64,000 bases of DNA, from positions 1-64,000 of the forward strand of contig JABAQZ010000025.1 in assembly GCA_019187405.1 (NCBI GenBank), in the 5' to 3' direction. Below are positions 45,340 through 54,171 of this stretch, one piece after another. The notes below the pieces were generated by a model, which saw nothing but the letters and a program-made list of their open reading frames with translations, had not been told where the DNA came from and did not search any database. Each line of letters starts with the position of its first letter. The first letter of the stretch is position 1. Source of the DNA: Ignavibacteria bacterium. Lineage in GTDB: Bacteria > Bacteroidota > Ignavibacteria > Tepidaquicellales > Tepidaquicellaceae. The translations under genes were made by a program, and so were the position numbers.

Positions 45340-47259
45340 ATGATGTATAAAAACTATAGCTGGTTGATTCAAAGCGTTATTCTTATGCTTATTATATCAA
45401 AACAAAATATTTGTATTTCGCAAACTAACAGCATTGAAAATGCAAGGGTGTATTATAACCAGTTTCAACTCGAGAATTGCAGGTTTTTGCTTCAACAAAT
45501 TGTTTCAGGAAATGAACATCCTTCGTCTGATAAAGCTATCGCACTTCAGACTTTGGCTGAACAAGATTGGCGGTTATATAAAAATTTTAAAGAAGCTAAG
45601 AAAAAAATAAATATTGCCATAAAATTAAATTCTGAACTTCACAGAACTTTTCTGTTATTGGGAGAAATAGAGTTAGACAAAGGAAATTTCCGCAATGCAA
45701 AATTAGCGCAGGAAAAATCAATGCAATATGCCAAATCGAATCTTGAAAACTTCAACAGCAAATTGTTATTTGCAAGAATTGTTTACACCGAAGGCATAAA
45801 ACAATATGCTGAAAAATACAAGGTTGATAAATATGCAATTGGCATAGCTTCAGATTATTTGAAAGATATATTAACACTACAGCCGGGCAATCAAGAAGCT
45901 TCTGATTTACTAATAGGTATTTCCATTTTAAATGCTGACGGGAAAAATTTATTTTATGCATGGAAGTCATATTATTTTATTACCGACGAGACTAAAATTA
46001 ATTCCGTATTAAGTCCTGCATTTAAAACTTTTTTTCTGCTTGGGCAAATCTGGAATAACAACAAATTAAATTTCAGCCAACTTGAATCCTTAAGCAAAGC
46101 ATTAGCTATTTCAAAATTTTACAACTATGCAAATTTTGTTGTAGAATTCTTAATGCGGGATTATAAAAATAAATTTAAAAATAACAAAGAGATTCAGGAC
46201 ATCATCCATTTTAATAATTTTATTGAAGACATTGATAAAGTAAACAAACTGTTTTATCCTAAAATAGCTACAGGGCTAACAGACTATGAGAATAACTATG
46301 ATACTGCTATCGCTAAGGTTTGTAAAAAACTATGGCTTTATTTGAATCCCGGAAAAAATTCCAAAAGTTTTAATATCGATACATTCCTTGAGGCAATAAA
46401 AAATAGATTTGGAGCGGAGGGCTATATTGGAACTACAGTTGGCTATTACAGTTTGCTATTAGGATTAATTATTGAAAATGATATCAAAAGCATCGAGCAA
46501 TATGGTTATAAGGCATCATTCAGCAGCATAATACTTGACAGATTGATATCGCAGGATTTTACGACGTGGTATGGAGCAACAAATGTCGGCGGATGGGGCA
46601 CTGATTCATCAATGATACAAATTAGAGGAGCTTACCTTTCGGCTCCATTTAATCGTCTTTTGTGGGTAACGGATTCAACCGAAAAAGAAAAAATTACGGA
46701 AAGAATTAACTCATTAAAGACGATTGACTTTGAAAAATGTAAAAGCGATCCTTATGCCGAACCTTCATTTATATCATTGCAATTAAGTTATAATGCGTCG
46801 CAAGAGATTTATGCTTCACTAAAAGAAAAATATAAATCGAAAACTGAATTAAGTCTTGCATTTATATCTGAGTGTATTAGATTAAATATAGAATCTGCCG
46901 TATTTGGACATGAAGGCAGACATGCAATTGATCAATTTTTTTTCAAATCCGAATTTGACAGCATATCAAATGTAGAAAGAGAATTAAGAGCAAAGTATTC
47001 GGAAGTTTATTTTTCCACTAATCCGAAATTAGCTTTGACTGGAAGCATATTGGGAGGAAATCTCGATACAACAACCTTTCACGGCGCGGCAAACTTAATT
47101 TTTCGAAAAAATATTTATGATTGGATGAATCAACATCAGGAAGAAATTAGAAACTTTGATAAAAATGTACCTGTCTTAATGCAAATAGACTTATTGACAA
47201 ACGATCAAATCAGATATATCTGTTCTTCAAACGACCCGCTTTACATAAAAAGAAAATAA
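45340..47259 (+). CDS. Exported TPR-like protein with a C-terminal HEGRH metallopeptidase-type motif
   Basis: 639 residues; family not recognised. A signal peptide is likely (hydrophobic 8-20, then CISQ at about 28). Residues 30-250 are alpha-helical and TPR-like (LQTLAEQDWRLYKNFKEAKK, LLLGEIELDKGNFRNAKLAQ, YLKDILTLQPGNQEASDLL). Near the C-terminus, ESAVFGHEGRHAIDQFF contains His524-Glu525-x-x-His528, a zinc-protease HExxH core. ERELRAKYSE at 546-555 offers acidic third-ligand candidates, as in gluzincins. After this, TGSILGGNL and FHGAANLIF resemble substrate-pocket loops. This suggests a periplasmic or surface metallopeptidase or scaffold. Neighbours give no clue, since long gaps flank it. 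The peptidase role is an inference from one motif. Confidence 0.6.
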   Translation: MMYKNYSWLIQSVILMLIISKQNICISQTNSIENARVYYNQFQLENCRFLLQQIVSGNEHPSSDKAIALQTLAEQDWRLYKNFKEAKKKINIAIKLNSELHRTFLLLGEIELDKGNFRNAKLAQEKSMQYAKSNLENFNSKLLFARIVYTEGIKQYAEKYKVDKYAIGIASDYLKDILTLQPGNQEASDLLIGISILNADGKNLFYAWKSYYFITDETKINSVLSPAFKTFFLLGQIWNNNKLNFSQLESLSKALAISKFYNYANFVVEFLMRDYKNKFKNNKEIQDIIHFNNFIEDIDKVNKLFYPKIATGLTDYENNYDTAIAKVCKKLWLYLNPGKNSKSFNIDTFLEAIKNRFGAEGYIGTTVGYYSLLLGLIIENDIKSIEQYGYKASFSSIILDRLISQDFTTWYGATNVGGWGTDSSMIQIRGAYLSAPFNRLLWVTDSTEKEKITERINSLKTIDFEKCKSDPYAEPSFISLQLSYNASQEIYASLKEKYKSKTELSLAFISECIRLNIESAVFGHEGRHAIDQFFFKSEFDSISNVERELRAKYSEVYFSTNPKLALTGSILGGNLDTTTFHGAANLIFRKNIYDWMNQHQEEIRNFDKNVPVLMQIDLLTNDQIRYICSSNDPLYIKRK

Positions 47260-47616
47260 TATCCGAACCAAAGATATGATGAATTATTGTCAGACGGGAT
47301 GAGGATTCAAAATCTGCATAAAGTGCTATCGATAAGGTAAATGTAAAGTTGCAATAAACGGGAGAAGAAATTTTTAATTTAGATAAAAGGATTTGCGGAA
47401 ATGGTTATGTCTTAAAAGCTTGAGTAACTTATCAGAAGAATGAGAATTACTATTTCTATCACATATAGCCAACAGTCGTTGTATGCTTTCTATCTTGACA
47501 TACTGACGCTATCCAAATTAAATTACTCTATTGTCCGCAAATTCAATTAATAAAGAGTTGTCAGATATTTTTAGACAATGTTAAAATTAATAATTTGTAA
47601 TTTTATAAAATCAGCA
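47260..47616. other. Gap without recognisable gene
   Basis: AT-rich, no convincing frame or hairpin. If the next gene starts at 47578 instead of 47617, the gap is 318 bp. Confidence 0.4.
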
Positions 47617-48243
47617 ATGGTAAATAATACAATCAACAAAGTAGGATTTTTATCGGGACTTATTTCTTTTGTTTCGGCAACAGCTTATGTAGCAGTACAA
47701 TTGCTTCAGCTTTTGCGTATTCTTCCTTTCCCGCTTGACGAAATTTTGATTTACGGCACTTCGTTTTGCATCGTTATTCCTTTTCTTCTTGCTATGCTTG
47801 CCCTTCATTATGTGACACCAGAAGAAAAAAAAATATGGAGTCATGCTGCTCTTAATTTCTCTATCATTTATTCAGTGTTTGTTTTAGCAAATTATGTTGT
47901 GCAGCTGGCAACTGTAATTCCGATGAAGCTAAAAGGCGCTGTTGAAGAAATCCGTATTCTTGAGCAGACGCCGCATTCGATGTTTTGGGACTTCGATGCA
48001 TTGGGATATATTTTCATGGGTTTAGCTATGTTTATTGCTTTACCTGCTTTTGATAAAAATGGATTTCAGAAATGGGTAAGAATATCTTTTTTAGCAAACG
48101 CTCTTGTTACTCCTTTTATAACCATTGTTTACTTCTATCCTATCTTCTCAGAAAAATTACTCTTGTTAGGGTTCCCATGGGCAATAACAGCTCCTCTTGC
48201 AATGCTTATGCTTGCATTAATGTTTAAAAAGAATATAAGTTAA
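47617..48243 (+). CDS. Multi-pass membrane protein, unknown function
   Basis: 208 residues from ATG 47617 (an ATG at 47578 would add 13 residues). About six hydrophobic helices are visible: VGFLSGLISFVSATAYVAV, TSFCIVIPFLLAMLALHYV, AALNFSIIYSVFVLANYVV, WDFDALGYIFMGLAMFIAL, FLANALVTPFITIVYFY and PWAITAPLAMLMLALMF. No transporter or enzyme motif is seen. The PHSMFWDFDALGYIFMG stretch between helices 3 and 4 is the most distinctive part. It resembles uncharacterised membrane proteins of soil and sediment Bacteroidota. Confidence 0.65.
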   Translation: MVNNTINKVGFLSGLISFVSATAYVAVQLLQLLRILPFPLDEILIYGTSFCIVIPFLLAMLALHYVTPEEKKIWSHAALNFSIIYSVFVLANYVVQLATVIPMKLKGAVEEIRILEQTPHSMFWDFDALGYIFMGLAMFIALPAFDKNGFQKWVRISFLANALVTPFITIVYFYPIFSEKLLLLGFPWAITAPLAMLMLALMFKKNIS

Positions 48244-48465
48244 ACTGTGTCGTTATTGAATAAACAATTCACCTATATATTGTCAGTATTTCTGCTTTTC
48301 ATTTCTGCAGAAAAATGTCACATGACTCGAGCGTTGGCATTACGGTATCATTATTTTGATTTGGATTACTGTGCTGTCAGCAATTTTGAAAATGTTTCTT
48401 GAATGAGAAAGACTGCAATATTTGTAACTCTAATCATTTTTTTAAAATCAAGAAAATTCTAAATT

Positions 48466-48867
48466 ATGCGCATTAGACACATTTTACTTTGGTTCCCGAT
48501 GATTGCCATTGCTTTTGGTAATGCCACACTTAGAGAATTAGTATTCATAAAACTATTCAGTGAATTTCGAGCAAAACAGTTGTCAAATGTCACCCTGATA
48601 ATTCTTTGTTCAATATATGTGTGGTTTGTGTACAAGGCTCTTGACATACAAAATACTAAAGAAGCTTTTCAAATTGGTTTTGTTTGGATGTTATTAACGG
48701 TTGTGTTTGAATTTTCATTAGGTTTTTTAACAAACAAAACTTGGGAATACTTACTTCAAGACTACAATATTTTTGCGGGTCATCTCTGGCTGGTTTTTCT
48801 TGCTGCTCTTTTTCTATTGCCGTATATATGCCATTCCATAAGAAAATGCAGCGGTCGCAAAAATTGA
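48466..48867 (+). CDS. Small four-helix membrane protein, unknown function
   Basis: 133 residues with about four hydrophobic segments: ILLWFPMIAIAFGNATLREL, VTLIILCSIYVWFVYKALD, FQIGFVWMLLTVVFEFSLGF, and HLWLVFLAALFLLPYICH. The second half contains FEFSLGF and then TNKTWEYLLQDYNIFAG before the last helix, a pattern I have seen in uncharacterised bacterial and archaeal membrane proteins, but no function is known. It stands alone with gaps of 222 and 527 bp on its sides. Confidence 0.6.
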   Translation: MRIRHILLWFPMIAIAFGNATLRELVFIKLFSEFRAKQLSNVTLIILCSIYVWFVYKALDIQNTKEAFQIGFVWMLLTVVFEFSLGFLTNKTWEYLLQDYNIFAGHLWLVFLAALFLLPYICHSIRKCSGRKN

Positions 48868-49394
48868 GATTCACAGTTTATAACATGTAATTATTCTGCA
48901 CACAGATTTTTTTAAAGCTTGCAAAGAGCGGAGATAGTGAATAATTTATTTTCTAAGTCCTCGCTTAAAGATTTTTTATTCCCGTAAATTTGTTAAAGCA
49001 TAGAGTTCATTTGGCGCTAAGAAAGATTTTGAAGGGTTATTCAAAGTGAAGTCAATTTTAATCTTTTAATAAACATTTAAAAAAGTACATTAATTATGGA
49101 TTCTAATAATGCAAATTATCTTTTCGCGATTTTGTTCTTTTGTGACTGAAAATCAAACTTCATTGTTCTGATACTAAGAATTTATTGTAAAAATAAATTG
49201 ATGGCTTTTATAGTAATCAGAATTCGTCGAACCGGAAAACTATTTGTGCATATAATGCAAACATAATGCAAATGATAATACAGCGTTCAAACAATGGAAA
49301 AATAGTATGGAGGAATTTTTACATTCTCTGTTTTTGGCAGTAATCATTTATAATAATTAATATCGAAATCTCAAATATTTATACTTGAAGCGAA
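48868..49394. other. Gap without recognisable gene
   Basis: 527 bp, AT-rich. Short frames such as a 17-codon one at 49096 are not credible. No hairpin or repeat found. Confidence 0.4.
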
Positions 49395-49784
49395 ATGAAA
49401 AAATTTAAACACATAGAGACAATACTTTATGTTAAGGATCAGCAAACAAGTACTGACTTTTATGTAAAACTGCTCAGACAAAATCCAAGTTTGAATGTTC
49501 CCGGTATGACAGAATTTAAACTTGCAGAAAATTTTACTTTGGGCTTAATGCCTAATAAAGGTATTGCTAAAATACTTGCGGACAAAACACCACATCCCGA
49601 TCAAGGCAGCGGAATTCCGAGATGCGAGATTTATTTTAGCGTTGAAGATGTGGATATTGAATTTGATAACGCAATGAAATGCGGTGCATTGCTCATCAGT
49701 CCAATCGAAGATAGAGATTGGGGAGATAAAGTCTGTTATTTTGCCGACATAGACGGACACGTCATTGCATTTGCCGGGAAATAA
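49395..49784 (+). CDS. VOC-family (glyoxalase/bleomycin resistance-like) protein
   Basis: 129 residues, single-module VOC fold as a paired beta-alpha-beta-beta-beta. Visible: HIETILYVKDQQTSTDFYVK (about 6-25), FTLGLMP, RCEIYFSVEDVDIEFDNAM and CYFADIDGHVIAF at the end, with the typical D-x-D-G-H. VOC proteins bind a metal and catalyse isomerisation, epimerisation or ring cleavage, or sequester drugs. The substrate cannot be inferred. Confidence 0.82.
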   Translation: MKKFKHIETILYVKDQQTSTDFYVKLLRQNPSLNVPGMTEFKLAENFTLGLMPNKGIAKILADKTPHPDQGSGIPRCEIYFSVEDVDIEFDNAMKCGALLISPIEDRDWGDKVCYFADIDGHVIAFAGK

Positions 49785-50464
49785 AAACTGATATGCCGCA
49801 GTAATTATATTCTCGAATGAAAATGTCTTGCTGTAATTATTCTGGAAAAATTGATTTAAGTATTTATGTCTGTGGATTATGATGAAATGAACACTTACTT
49901 CAAACGCCGAATCGTTAACAGCCATCAGCGATACTCTTTAATCAAAATTCAATTTATATAAGTCATAAAACTTCACAGGAATAATTTTGAAATTCAAAAT
50001 GGCTGTCAATGAGATATTTATGATAAACCAAATGAATTGTTTGTCAATTAATAAAATGAATTTAAAAGAGCAGAAACTCTTTTATTTCCGGAAGAATACA
50101 TTTAAATAAAAAGGAAATACTATTTTCTTCAAAATAAAAGTTGTCTTTAAATTCTTTAAATATGGGAATGAACTTGTAATAATTAATGATATAAATATTC
50201 ATTGTAACCTTTTTATGATTCACATACTCTAATATATTGTAAGCAAATTAAGAACGAAAAGTTATAAATGAGTATAATTTTTACAATGACGGATAAATCA
50301 TTTCAGTTACGACGGAATAATTAAAAAATAGTAAAGCTGTAGAATAGATGAATTCCATTTGAGTTAATAATTGTTATTAAGATTATTGATGTGCAATTTA
50401 ATAAATATATTTTGTAATTGTAATTTTTCTATTATCAATTTTATCAAAAATTACATCAGCTAAG
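49785..50464. other. Long gap upstream of the ECF sigma gene
   Basis: 680 bp, very AT-rich. A 31-codon frame at 49866-49961 (VDYDEMNTYFKRRIVNSHQR) has no other support. No hairpin terminator or RNA gene is visible. The promoter of the sigma-folE-reductase unit must lie in its right part, but no confident box is read. Confidence 0.4.
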
Positions 50465-51115
50465 ATGAAACAATTTGATCAACTGACGGAAGTTGAAATT
50501 ATAGGCAGGATTTTAAAAGGCGAAATTCAGCTGTATGAACTTATTGTAAGAAGATTTAATCCGTTTCTTTACAAAATAGGAAGGTCATACAATTACAATC
50601 ACGAAGATACGCAGGATTTGATGCAAGATACTTATGTTGACGCATTTAAAAACTTATCACAGTTTGAGCAGCGAGCCAATTTTAAAACCTGGATAATTCG
50701 AATCATGCTGAATAACTGTTACCGGAAAAAGCAAAAAGCCAGTTTTAAAAATGAAAATTTGCAGGAAAATATAAATGAAAACTTAATTCCAATGTTTAAT
50801 AATGCAAACAATGATGCTGAAAGACAAATTCACAGCCGTGAATTAGGATATGTCATAGAGCGTTCATTATCAGAACTTCCGGAAGAATACAGACTTGTAT
50901 TTTCATTGAGAGAAATAAATAGTCTGAGTATATCTGAAACCGCAACTGTGCTTGATATAAGCGAGGCAAATGTGAAAGTACGACTAAGCAGGGCAAAAAA
51001 AATGTTACGCAGCAAATTAGAAAAAACATATTCTGCGTGCGAATTATTTGAATTTAATTTAATCTATTGCAATGCAATAGTAGAAAACGTAATGAGGGAA
51101 ATAAATGAACTCTGA
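50465..51115 (+). CDS. ECF-type RNA polymerase sigma factor with a Cys-bearing C-terminal tail
   Basis: 216 residues. Region 2: YNHEDTQDLMQDTYVDAFKN and FKTWIIRIMLNN (about 38-86). Region 4: LPEEYRLVFSLREINSLSIS, then SEANVKVRLSRAKKMLRSKL (about 138-186), a helix-turn-helix for -35 recognition. After region 4 there is a tail of about 28 residues with Cys192 and Cys202 (CELFEFNLIYCNAIVENV). No anti-sigma gene is adjacent; the next gene, folE, overlaps by 11 bp, so the pair is translationally coupled. The cysteine tail could sense redox state or metal, which is inference. Confidence 0.88.
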   Translation: MKQFDQLTEVEIIGRILKGEIQLYELIVRRFNPFLYKIGRSYNYNHEDTQDLMQDTYVDAFKNLSQFEQRANFKTWIIRIMLNNCYRKKQKASFKNENLQENINENLIPMFNNANNDAERQIHSRELGYVIERSLSELPEEYRLVFSLREINSLSISETATVLDISEANVKVRLSRAKKMLRSKLEKTYSACELFEFNLIYCNAIVENVMREINEL

Positions 51116-51770
51116 ATTATATATCCGTGAAAATATTGAAATTGATATGAATGAAACCATGTCAAATACTTTAACTTGCGAAAACCCATCTGAGTTAAGC
51201 GACAATGAAAAGATAAACATCATAGAATATCATTTTGCGCAAATAATGAGAGCGCTTGGATTAGATCTTTATGACGACAGCTTATGCGGAACGCCGAAGC
51301 GAGTTGCAAAAATGTTTGTAAATGAAATGTTCTGTGGTTTAAATCCCAGCAATAAACCTGAAATAAGTTTGTTCGAAAATAAATACGGCTATACAAAAAT
51401 GCTTGTTGAAAAAGATATCACACTTTATTCAAATTGTGAACATCATTTCGTTCCCATTATTGGTAAAGTTCATGTTGCTTATATTCCGGAGAAGCAGGTT
51501 TTAGGATTATCAAAGATTAACCGATTGGTGCAGTATTATGCCAAACGACCGCAGGTGCAGGAACGTCTTACTATTCAGATAGCTGAAGCTTTAAAAGAAA
51601 TATTACAGCATGATAATGTGGCTGTAGTAATAGAAGCTGATCATTTATGCGTTGCCTCGCGAGGAATCAAAGACACAAACTCTAAAACAATAACGAGCTG
51701 TTTTTCTGGACAGTTTGAGAATGAAATTGTAAAAAAAGAATTTTTATTTCAAATCAACAATATAAAATAA
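51105..51770 (+). CDS. folE: GTP cyclohydrolase I
   Basis: 221 residues. The core starts at about residue 40 (IIEYHFAQIMRALGLDLYDD), with GTPKRVAKMFVNEMF, the zinc-site segment YSNCEHHFVPIIGKVHVAYI, GLSKINRLVQYYAKRPQVQE and VVIEADHLCVASRG (second Cys ligand). All usual FolE motifs are present. It makes dihydroneopterin triphosphate, the entry to folate or tetrahydropterin. The start overlaps the sigma factor gene by 11 bp. The N-terminal 30 residues are extra and polar; an internal Met at residue 15 or 19 could be the start. Confidence 0.93.
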   Translation: MNSELYIRENIEIDMNETMSNTLTCENPSELSDNEKINIIEYHFAQIMRALGLDLYDDSLCGTPKRVAKMFVNEMFCGLNPSNKPEISLFENKYGYTKMLVEKDITLYSNCEHHFVPIIGKVHVAYIPEKQVLGLSKINRLVQYYAKRPQVQERLTIQIAEALKEILQHDNVAVVIEADHLCVASRGIKDTNSKTITSCFSGQFENEIVKKEFLFQINNIK

Positions 51771-51777
51771 TTTACAA

Positions 51778-52443
51778 ATGGAAAGCGTTAAAATAATAAC
51801 AATCGAGCATCTAACACATGATGTTTTAAGAATAGAGACTGAAAAACCTCAAAAGCTGATCTATGACCCAGGACAAGCAGTTGACATTTCAATCAATAAA
51901 AAAGACTGGGAGCAGAAATTAAGATCATTTACATTCACTTCATTACCGGACGATAATCATTTAGAATTTACCATAAAGACATATCCTGACCATTTTGGAG
52001 TTACACAACAATTAAATTCCCTTGTTAAGGGTGATGAATTAATTATTCACGATGTCTTTGGAGCAATAAAATTTAAAGGTGAAGGGATTTTTATTGCAGG
52101 CGGCGCGGGTGTCACGCCTTTTATTGCAATTTTAAAACAACTCGAAAAGAACAAACAAATCGGTAATAACAAATTGATCTTTGCAAATAAAACCAAGGCT
52201 GATATTATTCTTGAAGATAAATTTAAGAATCTACTGGGAGAAAATTTTATTAATATACTTTCTGAAGAAGAACAAACAGGATATGAACACGGCTATATCA
52301 CTGCGCATTTGATTAAATCTCATATCGACAATAATACAAAATACTTTTATCTCTGCGGACCGGATCCAATGATGCAGGCAGTTGAAAAACATTTATCCGC
52401 TTTGGGAATTTCCGACAGCTTAATTATAAAAGAAGTATTTTAA
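51778..52443 (+). CDS. Ferredoxin-NADP+ reductase-family flavoprotein (flavodoxin reductase-like)
   Basis: 221 residues. FAD domain: YDPGQAVDISI (about 29-39) and LRSFTFTSLPDDNHLEF (about 48-64; the usual R-x-[YF]-[ST] flavin motif). NAD(P) domain: IFIAGGAGVTPFIAILK (about 103-119) and FYLCGPDPMMQAVEKHL (about 194-210). It shuttles electrons between NAD(P)H and a flavodoxin or other acceptor; no ferredoxin domain is fused. It is 7 bp after folE and clearly in its operon. Confidence 0.87.
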   Translation: MESVKIITIEHLTHDVLRIETEKPQKLIYDPGQAVDISINKKDWEQKLRSFTFTSLPDDNHLEFTIKTYPDHFGVTQQLNSLVKGDELIIHDVFGAIKFKGEGIFIAGGAGVTPFIAILKQLEKNKQIGNNKLIFANKTKADIILEDKFKNLLGENFINILSEEEQTGYEHGYITAHLIKSHIDNNTKYFYLCGPDPMMQAVEKHLSALGISDSLIIKEVF

Positions 52444-52761
52444 TCAGTTTTACTTTAATGAAATGCAAAACTTCAAATAAGCATCATTTAAAATATTCTC
52501 AAATAATTTTCAGACTCAACATTGAAAATACGAACATTGATAATTAATTTTGCTGTGCATTTTATAATTTGGAAATAGTAAATCGCATTTAAACCAGATT
52601 ACATTTGTCGTTGACAGATATGCAGCATTCGAAAAATTAAATTTGACAAAAAGGTAAGAATAGTTCTACAAAAAAAGATACTTCCATTTCAATTGATCTG
52701 ATAATTTTGGATATGGTAATGCTTGAGTCTAAAATAAATTAATATTTTCTTCTGAGTATTT
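52444..52761. other. Gap without recognisable gene
   Basis: 318 bp, AT-rich. A 29-codon frame at 52458-52547 is not supported by anything else. No hairpin or repeat found. Confidence 0.4.
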
Positions 52762-53649
52762 ATGAATAAATTTTTTAGTAAGTTTACATTTGCGGATCAA
52801 GTATTAAAAGGAATCAGCCAGATAATGCTTCAGGAAAACAGATGGACTGGTTTGCTCTTTGTTGTTGGATTATTATTCGGCAGTTGGCAATGCGGAGCTG
52901 CGGCAATATTAGCTGCAGCATGCGGTGTGATTATTGCTAAAATTTTAAAATATAATCAGGAAGAAATTGATGCCGGATTATATGGGTTCAGTCCTGCCTT
53001 AGTTGGAGTGGCATTAGTTTTCTTGTTTGATGATACTCTTTTGATTTGGGCGTTGGTAATAATTGGTGGAGTCTTGGCTGCAATGCTCCAACATTTTTTC
53101 ATTGTCAAGAAAATTCCTGCATATACTTTCCCGTTTATTGTAGTTGCATGGATATTGGTATTTGTTTTACATCAATTCACCGGCATTCCATCATCTGAAT
53201 TATTTCTGACAAAAGTCGAGCCTGCGAAGTATGATAATTTTTTTGCCATTACCAATGGATATGGTGAAGTAATATTCCAAAGCGGAAAACTTTCCGGGAT
53301 AATTTTTTTTATTGCCGTATTTATTAATAATCCGGTTGCGGCGTTATATGGATTAACTGCTTCTCTATTGGGAGCAGTCCTTTCATTAATGAATGCACAA
53401 CCAATAGATCAAATTCAAATGGGCTTATTCGGATTTAATCCCGTGCTTACTGCGATAGCTTTTGCAGGGAAAAAGATAACAGACGGATTATGGGTGCTGC
53501 TGGGCTGCATTATAACGATTGCTATAAATAATTTCTTAATTGACTATCATGTACTTGACATAGTCGGAGGAGTATTTACATTTCCCTTCGTCGCCGCAAC
53601 ATGGATTACTTTACTCATACAAAAGATTTTTATCAAAAGTAAAGTATGA
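52762..53649 (+). CDS. Urea transporter (UT family)
   Basis: 295 residues with about ten hydrophobic segments in two halves. Repeated signature YGFSPALVGVALVF (about 74-87) and LFGFNPVLTAIAF (about 222-234) are the paired half-repeats of the UT fold, and QENRWTGLLFVVGLLFG (about 24-40) is the usual N-terminal motif. It is an inner-membrane urea channel. No urease or accessory gene lies in this window, so its physiological context is unknown. It stands alone between gaps of 318 and 522 bp. Confidence 0.88.
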   Translation: MNKFFSKFTFADQVLKGISQIMLQENRWTGLLFVVGLLFGSWQCGAAAILAAACGVIIAKILKYNQEEIDAGLYGFSPALVGVALVFLFDDTLLIWALVIIGGVLAAMLQHFFIVKKIPAYTFPFIVVAWILVFVLHQFTGIPSSELFLTKVEPAKYDNFFAITNGYGEVIFQSGKLSGIIFFIAVFINNPVAALYGLTASLLGAVLSLMNAQPIDQIQMGLFGFNPVLTAIAFAGKKITDGLWVLLGCIITIAINNFLIDYHVLDIVGGVFTFPFVAATWITLLIQKIFIKSKV

Positions 53650-54171
53650 AGGCCATTCCTTGAAAATAAATAATTAAGCCGTTACAAAATTTATTTTTTG
53701 TTATACAAAGATTTCATCTATTTAAAACGAAGCAGAGGCAGTTCATTTATTCCATCAAGATTGAAAAAAATTAATTTACTTTAATAACAATGGTGTTATT
53801 GTGGTGATAACTGTTCGCTATATGCAATTAACAATCAAGAAGATATAAAATCAAAAATCATGTTCGAAATGAAAAACATTTTGTAAAAAAGGAATCGATA
53901 TTCAAAGCTGAATGTTAAATTCACTAAACAAAAGAATCTTTAGAATTGATAATGATTAACAGTTTAAACTTTACTTAAATTGTGTTGAGCATATTTAATA
54001 ATTTTTGTCAACTGTCAAAATGTCAGCTGAGACTGGAAAAATAGATTTTGGAGTTGGGTTATGAGGGTATTTTTGATGTGCTGACTTTGGGAAACCAATA
54101 GGATTTATAAATGATTTGAAAAGCAGGTTTAATAAAATTATTTTAGATTTTGCAAAATTAAAAATTTCTTG
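53650..54171. other. Gap closing the accessory region
   Basis: About 520 bp, AT-rich, with no credible frame, hairpin or repeat on either strand. Confidence 0.4.

Noticed and set aside
49861-49876. 16-bp word TATTTATGTCTGTGGA also found near 57331
   Set aside because: A single shared 16-mer is compatible with chance in 64 kb of AT-rich sequence, and the flanks do not match.
49545-49925. 126-codon minus-strand open frame overlapping the VOC protein gene
   Set aside because: Covers a recognisable VOC protein on the other strand and has no recognisable motif of its own.
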